From: Dysgonomonas sp. HDW5A
GTDB taxonomy: Bacteria; Bacteroidota; Bacteroidia; Bacteroidales; Dysgonomonadaceae
Assembly (NCBI RefSeq): GCF_011299555.1
Contig: NZ_CP049857.1
Span: 1-64,000 of the forward strand
Length of the DNA: 64,000 nucleotides
Direction: 5' to 3'
The translations under genes were made by a program, and so were the position numbers. Positions 1-9,400 of the stretch are shown here, piece after piece (position 1 is the first letter of the stretch; each line of letters opens with the position of its first letter). The notes under the pieces are model-generated. The model saw only the letters and a list, made by a program, of their open reading frames with translations, made no database searches and was not told the DNA's origin.

Positions 1-14
1 ATAACAGCATTTAC

Positions 15-52
15 AAAAAGGGTATTAAAAAATATCTGAATATACCCTTTTT
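15..52 (+). terminator. Hairpin terminator at window start
   Basis: An 11-bp stem (aaaaagggtat pairing with atacccttttt) ends in a T run, as expected for a rho-independent terminator of a plus-strand gene lying before the window. The next 245 bases hold nothing I can call. Confidence 0.6.
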
Positions 53-300
53 GTTTGTCAAATCGGCAATAGTTTATTAATTATTTACCAGTCGAGAAAA
101 TACAAGGTCATGTAGTATTTTGACAGGAATTTGCAAATGAACAGAAATATTCTTTTATCTTTGTCACAAGCTAATCAATCTGCTCAAGCGGAGCAAAGCA
201 TAGAAGTTATCTCGTTACTTATCCGTTACCTATTCTGAATCTATTGTACTTTAATCAGTTGATTCAGAGAGGAGTAATTCAAAATCATAGGCTTGTTTCT

Positions 301-387
301 AAAGTGGAATTATTGAGGGATATTACGAAGAGGATTTGTGAGGAGAAGATTGAGGAGAAGATTGAGGAGTATGGGGAGATGGAGTAA
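301..387 (+). pseudogene. 3' remnant of a nucleotidyltransferase-HEPN gene
   Basis: The 28 codons before the TAA match the C-terminal tail of the two full MNT-HEPN genes at 33,611 and 45,870: KVELLRDITKRICEEKI, then an ending of the EYGE type. A four-residue unit (KIEE) is duplicated in frame here. Nothing upstream of about 300 resembles the rest of the gene, so the homology breaks sharply. It is either a deletion scar or the copy of a gene 3' end left by an element that integrates there. As in the two full copies, defence genes lie directly beyond the stop. Confidence 0.75.
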
Positions 388-434
388 AAAAGAATAAAAT
401 ATGAAAATCTGTCTCGCCTTTGTTTTAAGTGATA

Positions 435-484
435 GAAATATAGTTATTAAATTAATAGGCCTGATACAGAAATAACTATATTTC
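435..484 (-). terminator. AT-rich hairpin at the end of the ABC-3C operon
   Basis: Perfect 14-bp arms (gaaatatagttatt and its complement) enclose a 22-base loop. It overlaps the stop codon of the leftward ATPase gene, so it may terminate that operon. There is no long U run, so it is a weak candidate. Confidence 0.45.
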
Positions 485-2524
485 TTTGTTTTGATCATCA
501 TCTTTACCTAATAACTCTTCCTTTATAAAACCATCATTTTTTCTCCTCCAACGATGCCTTACATAGTCTTTGAATGAATACCCATCGTTTAATGTTAACT
601 TATCTGCATGATCAGATATAATGATTTGTGGCTTAAAACCATAATCCTTGTATACCTCCTCGATAAAATAAATTATTTGTTGAAATAAATTGGTTACTGA
701 CTGTAAATCAGTATCGAGTTTTTCGACCTCCCCTTTCATCTCTTTTAAGGTTTTAGGATCGAATCTTTCTTCACTAATATCGACTACTGATGGAAAATAA
801 ACTTGTGTCGGTTGATCTAGAAATAAAATTATTGGGACTAAAGCTTTATCCCCTAAAGAAGAAAAGTATTTCAATAAACTTAAGAATAAGCAAATATGGG
901 AATATAACCAATTTGCACCACTTCCCATTGATCTTAAATAGATTTTCTTTTTCTCTTTTCCTCTTATTATTAAATGATATAATTCAAAAGTATTTATATC
1001 AAAATGAAGATTTATAGGCTGATAGGCTTCTTCAAAGTCCAATTCTAACCCTATTTTATTCATAGAGTCATTGATGAAATTTTCTGCTTTTTTTAATTTT
1101 TCTTCTACATTATAATCTTTTGTCAACCTATCCTCTAATTCCTGAATATCTTCTTTTATTTGTATAATATTCAAATCAGTAAAAGCGTTCTTCTTTACTA
1201 GAGACCACTTTAATTCATTTTCTATAGTTAATAAAACTCTAAGAGCCTGTTCTTCTAGCGATTTATTTTGTTCTAATTCTTTATTGACTTCTAGTATCTT
1301 TGCAATTTCCTGTGATATTCTTTTTAGTTCTTGATTCTTTTCTTTTATTTCTTCTTCTAATTTCCTTTTTTCAGGTAAGAAAGAAGCTAACATTTGAGGA
1401 GTCTTTTTTAGTTCTGTATTTAACCACTCAATGGCATTTGATAATTTGTTAATTTCATTTCCTATTTGAATGTTACTTTGTTGACAAAAAGGACATAGTG
1501 AATCATCTTCAATAGCATCAGATACAGGTTTTAAATTATCTATAGTATGAGTATATCTATTAACATACTCAATCGAAGAGTTTACTTGTTCTAATTTTAT
1601 ACTAATTTGTCTTCTTTCCGCAATGAGTACATTTTTTCTCTTTTCTAGTTTATTAAATTGTCTTTTATACTCTTCGGAAGCTTCATCTACATTGAGGTTA
1701 CGGTCTTGTAGCTGGTCTAGATAATTTCTAGGAGCATTTAGCATATTTGATGCCGATACGCCTTGGAAAAGTTTAATTCCACTTATCATATGATACTCCT
1801 CCAAGAGTTTTTGAAGTTCAGAAGATTTTATACGTTTATCTTCTTCAAATTGACTCAATTGCCTATTTATACGCTCTTCTTCTAATTTCTTTTTTTCTAA
1901 TTCTTGTTTTAAAATATAGTATTCTTGATCAACAAATCCTGCGAAAATTTTAAACTCATCAATAGTCTTTTCTCGTTTTTCTTTTTCATCAAATCTATAA
2001 AATAATGAATGCTTGTTTGCAATAAGATTTTGATGTTGAAGCATAAAAGAAACCATATTTCGAAAAGAGGGTCTTCCTTTTCTTGACCTAAATTTCAAAG
2101 CCTTTTCACTTTCGTCTGTATCAAAAATATCTATTCCCCAAAAATGTCCAAGAGTTTCTTTAAAAGTATCTTGATGCAAAAAATATTCATTGCTAAAATA
2201 CTCTAAAGTGAGTTCTTCTATTTTTGGGAAATTCGGATCCACTCTATAAAATAGAGATGTACTTTTATTTTGTTGTCTACGAGCTAGTACTAATCCTGTA
2301 TCTTTTGCCTCAAATACAATAAAATATAATTCTGCATTATCTGTAATTATACCTTCAGGAATTGTATTATCTGAATTTCCTGTACAGTAATCGAATATTT
2401 CAATAATAGCACTTTTTCCTGTAGAAGAACGACCTGTTATAATATTCAATCCTTCATCTAAATTAATATTATGACAATTGTTGAATTTGTCTAAAATTCC
2501 AATATATTTAATATATCCTTTCAT
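476..2524 (-). CDS. ABC-3C ATPase, Rad50-like, DUF3732 type
   Basis: An SMC/Rad50-type ATPase of 682 residues. The P-loop GRSSTGKS is at residues 31-38. Long coiled coils follow, broken near residue 345 by a CPFC zinc-hook-like motif. Near residue 570 there is a Walker-B-like ILFLDQPTQVYFP, the hallmark stretch of the DUF3732 family. It is the last gene of a leftward operon and overlaps the middle-component gene by 4 bases. In ABC-three-component systems this ATPase is thought to sense invasion and release a separate effector. The family and context are clear; the trigger is unknown. Confidence 0.85.
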   Translation of the reverse strand: MKGYIKYIGILDKFNNCHNINLDEGLNIITGRSSTGKSAIIEIFDYCTGNSDNTIPEGIITDNAELYFIVFEAKDTGLVLARRQQNKSTSLFYRVDPNFPKIEELTLEYFSNEYFLHQDTFKETLGHFWGIDIFDTDESEKALKFRSRKGRPSFRNMVSFMLQHQNLIANKHSLFYRFDEKEKREKTIDEFKIFAGFVDQEYYILKQELEKKKLEEERINRQLSQFEEDKRIKSSELQKLLEEYHMISGIKLFQGVSASNMLNAPRNYLDQLQDRNLNVDEASEEYKRQFNKLEKRKNVLIAERRQISIKLEQVNSSIEYVNRYTHTIDNLKPVSDAIEDDSLCPFCQQSNIQIGNEINKLSNAIEWLNTELKKTPQMLASFLPEKRKLEEEIKEKNQELKRISQEIAKILEVNKELEQNKSLEEQALRVLLTIENELKWSLVKKNAFTDLNIIQIKEDIQELEDRLTKDYNVEEKLKKAENFINDSMNKIGLELDFEEAYQPINLHFDINTFELYHLIIRGKEKKKIYLRSMGSGANWLYSHICLFLSLLKYFSSLGDKALVPIILFLDQPTQVYFPSVVDISEERFDPKTLKEMKGEVEKLDTDLQSVTNLFQQIIYFIEEVYKDYGFKPQIIISDHADKLTLNDGYSFKDYVRHRWRRKNDGFIKEELLGKDDDQNKEI

Positions 2525-2991
2525 AAGTGTTTAACTCCAAATTGTATATAGATATTTAATACATCTAGAGTGAAAATTTTATGAAGTCTTGAAGCCAATC
2601 TCATACTATTATTTAAAGATGGGTCAATGACGTTTGTCATTTCGTTATTTGCGACTTTTACTTTAACACTTAGATCATCATCTATTTCTATAAAATTACA
2701 ATCTACAGCATATTGTAAACAGTTGTTTGTTATCTGCTTATAATACTCAAAGTTTTCTTGAAACCCTGCCATAATTTTTTTGTTCATTGTAATTCTTGTT
2801 AATCTTGAGTTAGAATTGAATTCTAATAATTCCTTTAGGCATTCTTGATTAAAAACGATAGGAAAAATAAGATATGCCAAAAGTATATTTCTTTCTCTCT
2901 TTTTTAGGTTTGTATAAAACGAAAGTAATATTGGAGTTAAAGAAAATACATTATTATGAATAGTTGAAATATTGCCAATAAATTTAATCAT
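2521..2991 (-). CDS. ABC-3C middle component
   Basis: A 156-residue protein with no membrane segment or enzymatic motif. It sits between effector and ATPase and overlaps each by 4 bases (translational coupling). Size, position and a mostly helical look fit the middle component of ABC-three-component systems, an adaptor that joins effector to ATPase. The call rests more on operon context than on a motif I can point to. An unrelated small partner protein is the alternative. Confidence 0.65.
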   Translation of the reverse strand: MIKFIGNISTIHNNVFSLTPILLSFYTNLKKRERNILLAYLIFPIVFNQECLKELLEFNSNSRLTRITMNKKIMAGFQENFEYYKQITNNCLQYAVDCNFIEIDDDLSVKVKVANNEMTNVIDPSLNNSMRLASRLHKIFTLDVLNIYIQFGVKHL

Positions 2992-4110
2992 ACATCATTC
3001 TTTTTTAATAACCAAACAAATTCATCTTCTTCGTCTGCAATCATATGTATAACTCCTGTATAAATGTCCTGTGGGACGGTATTAAAGATGTGAAATTTAC
3101 CGCTATCTAAAGATGTAATTTCGTCATAAAAATCCTTGGACGCTTCTATTTGGTTTTCCAATGCTGCTTTACGAGATGCTTGCCTATATTTAGTTCCATG
3201 CTTTTTCTTAATATCTTCCCCATAATTTTTCAAGGAGTTGCTAATAGTAGGAGAAAAACGAAACTCTTTCAAAACTAACTCTCTTGTTTCTGCAAAATCT
3301 GTTATTGCTTCAATTAAGACGTCATCGTAATTAATTTCTCTTATCTTTTCCACGAAAGGATTTTCTAAATATTCCTCATATTTGAGATTGTCGAGTTTGA
3401 CTTTCTCAGGGAATACTTTAGTTGTTTCTGTAAGAACTGACGTAAGATTGATACATTCTTCACGAAAACCTTCATAGCTTATTTCCCATTTATTATCAAT
3501 AATTTCAGGGCTTAGAATATAACCAAATAGAGTATGTATATATTGGTCTGCTCTTATTGGTCGAAGATGAGTTGTATTTCTATTTTTTATTTGCTTATAA
3601 TATTCTTTATCATCAATCGCATTATGATCAATATAAAATTTTTGTAGTATTTTTAATAAGCTTTTTACGTCTTGATTCATCAAATATAAAATCTAGAAAA
3701 GCCTTGGTTTCTTTGGATTTCGTGCTTTTCTTCAAATACTTCTTATTTATGTTCAATAATATTGTGAGTTTTTCTCCTTTCTTTTTATTATTCCAGGCGT
3801 ACCAAGGAGAATTAACCCTAACTTTCTGTGTTGTAAGTAGAATAAGAGAATTAAACTTGTCAATATCAAAATCATCCTTGATCCAATTATTTAAGGTTTT
3901 CCATATATTATGATCTAATTCGGTAAGGTAATCATTATAAAATTTAGATTCTATTTGCTCTGAGTCTTTCCCCAATACTGATACATCCCCATGTGTCTCA
4001 ATATAAACAGATTGTCCTTCTTGAATCTCAAAACATTTATCTAAAGCTACAAGAAATTGATATATAATCCCTTTTACTGTTGGAGTTGAATCATTGCTCT
4101 GTTTTGCCAT
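2988..4110 (-). pseudogene. ABC-3C effector with Cap4-like nuclease, frameshifted
   Basis: Two overlapping frames (4110 to 3628 and 3683 to 2988) read as one protein of about 374 residues. The N-terminal half carries GIIYQFLVALDKC, then GDVSVLG and QIESKFY, the D...ExK layout of DUF4297/Cap4-type PD-(D/E)XK DNA endonucleases. The C-terminal half would dock on the middle component. Removing one A from the A5 run (plus-strand T5 at 3662-3666) restores a smooth ESRRKSLLKILQKFYID. It is therefore a one-base insertion, not two genes. A sequencing error or phase variation is possible. If real, the system has lost its killing subunit unless slippage repairs it. Confidence 0.7.
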
Positions 4111-4570
4111 AGTTCAAAAATACTTATGACTATTTTTGTTAAAATCTGCATAAGCAAAGATAATATATTCTTAATCAAATATTTATGAGCTTGTTAAAAA
4201 GATATTGAGTTGGTAGTATTTTGATAAATTCTAGGTATATTTGCATTAATAAGGAATTGAACTTTCGTCCAAAAGGAACTTAACCTAGAGAGGTGGACAA
4301 TAGTTGTTAAACGTGTTGACAAGTGCTTAAACGCATTGATATATAAGGGATTTACTAATCCCTCCAGTTTAAGGAATATCATACTCTGCCATATTAAGAA
4401 TAAAGAACTATGCTAATCTATAAAAACAACTCCGCAAAATCCTTAAGTACAGAAAATATATTTCTTAAATATAATTATTCTAGTACAAATAAAACAAAAC
4501 ACCCAACTTTACATTTCAGGGTGTAAAATTGGGTGCGGTCTTTGTAAAATATTGATTATCAACATTATTT

Positions 4571-4584
4571 GTAGAGCTGGAGGA
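4571..4584 (+). repeat. Degenerate tmRNA-3'-end-like core (att relic)
   Basis: gtagagctggagga matches the first 14 bases of the 15-bp core at the tmRNA 3' end (53,950) with two mismatches, and the copy at 41,928 equally. The flanking hairpin and the gattatca-type spacer are also shared with 41,855-41,942. The flank similarity supports common descent; the core alone would not. Confidence 0.45.
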
Positions 4585-4773
4585 GACGAGGAATGTTACC
4601 CCAGTCACTGATATACAATGTATTATATCTTCTGCTTTTAGACTGTCAGCATTTTTGTATATGCTGTAATTCTACGAATCGCTTTGAGTTTCGACTGATA
4701 CAAAAATAAGAATAATTTCTTTTCTAACCAATACTATATATAATTAGATATTAACAATTTATCTGATTGTAAA

Positions 4774-4798
4774 ATAAAAAAGGGACGAGTTCGTCCCC
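4774..4798 (-). terminator. Rho-independent terminator of the AAA ATPase gene
   Basis: The stem gggacga/tcgtccc, read leftward, is followed by a run of T. It lies 26 bases past the stop codon of the leftward gene that begins at 6146. Confidence 0.75.
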
Positions 4799-4823
4799 AA
4801 ATCCGGTGTAGGAACGTAATTTA

Positions 4824-6146
4824 TTACATGTTTTCCAAAGAAAGGCAAACTGTTTCTATCTTGTATTTAGGCAATATTTTATGTTTAAGATGTTCTACTT
4901 TTAACGCCAATGTGTCTGGCTTGAAATTTTTCTTCTGACGCTTAACTTCTGCTACGGTAGCTTGATTCTTTTCTAGTTTTAAGGCAACTATATCGATTTC
5001 ATTTTCCCCGTTTTTCAAATCCCACCATGAGCCAATGTCCCGATAGTGAAAACTCTCAGCAAATTGCTGTTTGAAATAGCGTTCGAGTATCTTGCCTGAA
5101 TAAGTAGCATAATCAGCCTTTATTATTTCCTGTAATCCTTTGAAATTCTTAATCTCAATCAATGAGCGGTACCGATCGAAATAGTTAAACCAAAAGCGGA
5201 TAAAATTATCCTGAATCTCATAGCGAACAGCCTGCGTTCCTTCTTTTGCAAGAATAGGGCGTTGTCTGACAATTATATTGTAATCTTCAATAAGCCGCTT
5301 TAATTGACCGCCAATACTCTTATCGCCTAAGGCTGTTTCTATGGCGGGTTGGGTGTTGATACCTCCGGATATAGCACTTAAAATAGAAAAATAGGTTGCA
5401 TAGTTTTTACCGAATTCTTCTATCAACAGATTTTTACCTTCATCGGTAAAAGATGAGTTTTCCCGTACCATAAACTCAATCATAGCTTCAATATTCAATT
5501 TTCCGTTGTCGCAGAGTAATTCAATATATTTAGGTACTCCTCCGGTAAATGTGTATAGTGCCAATAAATCATCGTTTGTATATCCGGGATAATAATCCTG
5601 CATTATTTTTTTTAGGGTAACCGTATCGAAGGCCGATAGCTTGATAATATTATCAGCACGACCGAATAAAGGTTCTTTTGAGTTCTGGAATATCTTTTGC
5701 ATCAATGAATAAATAGAGCCGCTTACAATCAGGTTCATATGCGTCTTTTTCCGGTATTGATCCCAGATATTCTGCATATCGCTATATACGGATTCATTAA
5801 TGCTGTAAAATTCCTGAAATTCGTCTATCACAAGATTAAATGTGCGATTTGTCGCTAATTCCATTAAATATTGGAATAGTGACTTAAACGAAAGTATACC
5901 TTTAGGTACAAATACATCCAATGACTGGGCAATTATCGGTGTAAATTCCGTACAGAGTGTGGCTTCATTTTTTCTTCCTACAAACAAATAAATAGTAGGA
6001 GTGCCTTCGACAGACTTCATTATAAGGCTTGTCTTTCCGATACGTCTTCTTCCTGTTACTACAGTCAAACGTGAAGCATCGTTAAACGACAGGTTTCTGA
6101 TTCTTTCCAGTTCTGCCAATTCGTTTGTTCTATTGTAGAATTTCAT
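4824..6146 (-). CDS. AAA ATPase with C-terminal DUF234-like nuclease fold
   Basis: A 440-residue protein of the archaeal-type ATPase family common in Bacteroidota. The P-loop is TGRRRIGKTS at residues 31-40, and LVIDEFQEF is a Walker B at about residues 110-118. The C-terminal third contains ENEIDIVALK followed by VAEVKRQ, the D...ExK pattern of DUF234, a PD-(D/E)XK-like domain. Substrate and role are unknown; relatives are loosely linked to mobile DNA and toxin-antitoxin-like behaviour. It stands alone with its own promoter and terminator. Start: the ATG gives MKFYNRTNELAEL, the usual beginning of the family. Confidence 0.8.
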   Translation of the reverse strand: MKFYNRTNELAELERIRNLSFNDASRLTVVTGRRRIGKTSLIMKSVEGTPTIYLFVGRKNEATLCTEFTPIIAQSLDVFVPKGILSFKSLFQYLMELATNRTFNLVIDEFQEFYSINESVYSDMQNIWDQYRKKTHMNLIVSGSIYSLMQKIFQNSKEPLFGRADNIIKLSAFDTVTLKKIMQDYYPGYTNDDLLALYTFTGGVPKYIELLCDNGKLNIEAMIEFMVRENSSFTDEGKNLLIEEFGKNYATYFSILSAISGGINTQPAIETALGDKSIGGQLKRLIEDYNIIVRQRPILAKEGTQAVRYEIQDNFIRFWFNYFDRYRSLIEIKNFKGLQEIIKADYATYSGKILERYFKQQFAESFHYRDIGSWWDLKNGENEIDIVALKLEKNQATVAEVKRQKKNFKPDTLALKVEHLKHKILPKYKIETVCLSLENM

Positions 6147-6160
6147 GTCTCTCTTATTTT

Positions 6161-6197
6161 AGTTACAGTCGCTACAGTTACGGCTGTTACAAAGATA
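6161..6197 (-). promoter_or_regulatory. Promoter -7 box and repeat operator for the AAA gene
   Basis: On the minus strand, TATCTTTG (plus strand 6190-6197) fits the Bacteroidota -7 consensus TAnnTTTG. Between it and the start codon, the segment 6161-6190 holds three versions of a gtaac/gttac-ctg unit in alternating orientation, a plausible operator. I did not find a -33 box at the ideal distance. Confidence 0.4.
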
Positions 6198-6406
6198 GGA
6201 AATTATTATATATAACCGTTAATAAACTGCACTTTTGATGGTATTTGTGGCAAACACAAGACAACCCCGATTGATAAGTCGGGAAATGATAATCTAAGAC
6301 TTTAACCTTTCTGGCAAATTCCGGAATAAGTACTCAATAGTTATAGAAAGAAAATATATATTAAACCTATTGAGTACTTAATCTATTTTTAAGCTAAATA
6401 TTTCTC

Positions 6407-9400
6407 TTACTGTATATCAATTTTGCGGATATCATTATTCGAATTTATTACAGGAAAATACATCATCTCCACCTTTGCCGGATTGAGTATGTATTTCCCT
6501 GAATAACGAGGCATCAAGTTAATAGTATATCTATATTCTCCTTTCGGTAGTTTTTCGCAGAAGATAGCAACTTTCTCTTTGAAATATTCACGATATACCT
6601 CATACTGACCATATCCCCTATTTTTGTTCTGATAACTGCAACCCGCAGGCACTGGGATTTCTATTATCACATGCTCGGCATTGTCTTGCTTCACTTTCAC
6701 TGTTACTTCCATAGTTACCGCTACGCCTTTCTCTAAAGTCTTGCTGTTGATATAAGTACTTATATCAAAGGCTTCGCCGAAATGCTGCTCGGTTCGTCTC
6801 TTCATAGTATATGCCGAATAGAGAAGAGGCATTCCGCTTTCTTTCTTAATAGACAATTGTTCTCCGCTCTTCAACGTAGCGTTGTAAGGGAATTCTTTGA
6901 CAGACCTGTTTTCTTTGCCGGCAAGAGTTACCGTAGCCAGATTTTTGGCTGTAGTGGACTCGGCCAAAAGGTCGGGCAAAATAGTCATCAGCGCCGATGA
7001 TGCCTGATAGGTGTTCCACCCATAACGCTTGGTTCCCAATATGTACATTTGCATGCCATCGACATATTGCCGTAGCACCGAATCTTTACGTACAATGCGG
7101 TAAGCAATCACATTGGCAGCATCGTTGTCGTAGTACCAATAGTTTGCACGAAGAGTATCCTTTACATTTACTGCACCATACACGTCTTTGTTTATAAGGC
7201 CTAGTATAAGTTTTTTATCGTACTCCATTCCTAATTTTTGACGCATTTCCATTAGTGTCAGCTTTTGTGTGAGGTATGAGTTGCATACAAAATAATCTTT
7301 CGGATTCTTGGTCTTTTTATATTTTTGCACAAGCGAATCTTCACGAGCTTCGATCTTTGCTATTTTATCTTCGAAGAGTTCTATTATTTCCTTATAGCTT
7401 TGTTCTGTACCCCAGTCGACAACGGCATTTAGAACATCGATATCGTACAAGGAAGTATTGCGGAAGCGATGTATGTCGATATAATCATATTGCACTTTTT
7501 TGATATCAAAATCGACTTTGTATCCTGCCATGCGAGCCATATTGAGCGCACGAAGAATGTGGGCAGACATCCAATAGGATGTATTGCTATCATTGCCCCA
7601 CCACGACCACAGTCTCTTTTCGTTCTGGTTTTTTAGCAAACGGTTTATTATTTCATTTACATTTTTGTGGTATCTGAACGGTTTTTCATTAAACTGCATG
7701 TAAAGGCGATAATTAAGCAGGCCTATAAGTTTCGATGCCAATTGCTCGTTACACGAATAGCTATATCCCATCAGGTAGTTGGCTGCATCCATGTATATGT
7801 CCACTTGTTTGCCTGTGATGGATATTTCTACGTTTTCGTTATTCGTAGCTGCAACATTTATATAATCGCCATTGCGTAAAAATTGAAGTGTTCCTTCTGC
7901 AACTACCACTCCTTGTTTTTCGATAGAGATACCCCGTTGTTCGCCATCCGAATAGCCGTCGTTTCGTGTAAAGCGATACGAGAAAGTTAAGCTATCCTGA
8001 TCGGAAGGCGCTATTACAGGCAGATATTTTTGATACGAGGCTTCGAAACGGATGGGCGTGCGTAAGATGGAATCTCCGTTGTTCACAAAGATTATTTCCC
8101 CTTCTATTTCTTTATCTTTTGTATAATTGCGGATATTAGTGGAAAAAAGGGTAGAATCGCCTTCTACCAGAAACTGAGGTGTCTTAATTTCAGCCATCAA
8201 TGGTTTATATGAGTTGATGCTGCGGCGCAGTGTGCCTGTCTTCAACTTCCTGTTCATGGCATACACTACAGCTTCCCATCGGGTTATATTATCAGGGAAC
8301 GTGACCGAGAAACTAGCTTCGCCTTTTTTGTCAGTTACCAGTTTAGGTTCCCAGAATCCAACATCAGAGAAGTTGGAACGCATACCGTTGAGTTGCAACA
8401 ATTCGCTACAAAGCTTGGCTGAACCATCGTCGTCTACCTCTTCCGACTCTTTATAACTCTCCATTTCATGGTTCATCATTGATCCTGAGATAGTCATCAC
8501 AGACGCAGCTAAACTTGCTTTTCTTTGTACGCCATAGCCTACGACCACTGTTTCCATAAGCATCTGAGAATCTTCTTTCAACCTAACAGTTATACTACTG
8601 CCTCGTGTTACCTTCACTTCTTCGACTTTATAGCCAATATAACTGAATACAAGGGTGTTTTCGGCACTATGCAAATCGAGAATGAACACTCCGTCAATGT
8701 CGGTCACAGTTCCGGCCTGTTTGCCCTTTAGGCTAATGGATACGCCTATAAGAGGTTCGCCCTGCTCGTCAGTAACTATTCCCCTGACATCGTTGGCAGG
8801 ATTGAAATACTGTTTGCCAATATTGGAATATTGACGTGACACGACACCTTCGTTGCCTCTCGACGTAGTAACCGACTGAACTGCTGGGCGGTATTGTAAC
8901 CATTTAGCCGAAACTGAATCTTTGGGATGTTCGTGACACTCGTTCATCTTGAGTTCTACATAAGTACCTGCTAAAAGTGGTACATTATCATACCTTAGGT
9001 AATTGCCGTTGCTGTATAGGGCAAAGATATCATAATTGCCATAATTCATACCTTTAAGGCCGTACAAGTCGCTATTACCATAATTGCCCAATACACCTCG
9101 GTTGAAGATGGGGACAAATAGCTTGCCTGTTTCTCTGTTGCGCATTACGATTCCACGTACCCCTGACTTTTCGACATCTGCGGGTATATGTATTTTTGTG
9201 TTTTTGAGATATACTATTCCGGGAAACCACTTGTCTTCTTCTACGGCTACTAAACCTATTTTCCGTCCAAATTCTTTAGGGGTAAAATGAAAATCGTTGA
9301 TATTATACATATTCTCATTTGACCCATAAGTAAGAGCTGTCGGATAAGGCTCGGCAGGGTATTTATATACCACATTACCGCCATATTTGTATTTGTAACC

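Larger units (their letters stand above)
4111..4823. other. Gene-free junction between defence operon and AAA gene
   Basis: About 700 bases with no convincing gene. It holds an imperfect hairpin at 4500-4535 (cacccaactttaca pairing with tgtaaaattgggtg), a tmRNA-3'-end-like core at 4571-4584, and the leftward terminator listed separately. At about 4357-4367 the plus strand reads aatccctccag, which also occurs at tmRNA/tRNA 3' ends. The hairpin-plus-core block closely resembles the one at 41,855-41,942. I infer a decayed element boundary. Confidence 0.5.

Noticed and set aside
4194-4382. A 62-codon minus-strand frame
   Set aside because: Composition is not protein-like and it lies in a decayed element boundary.
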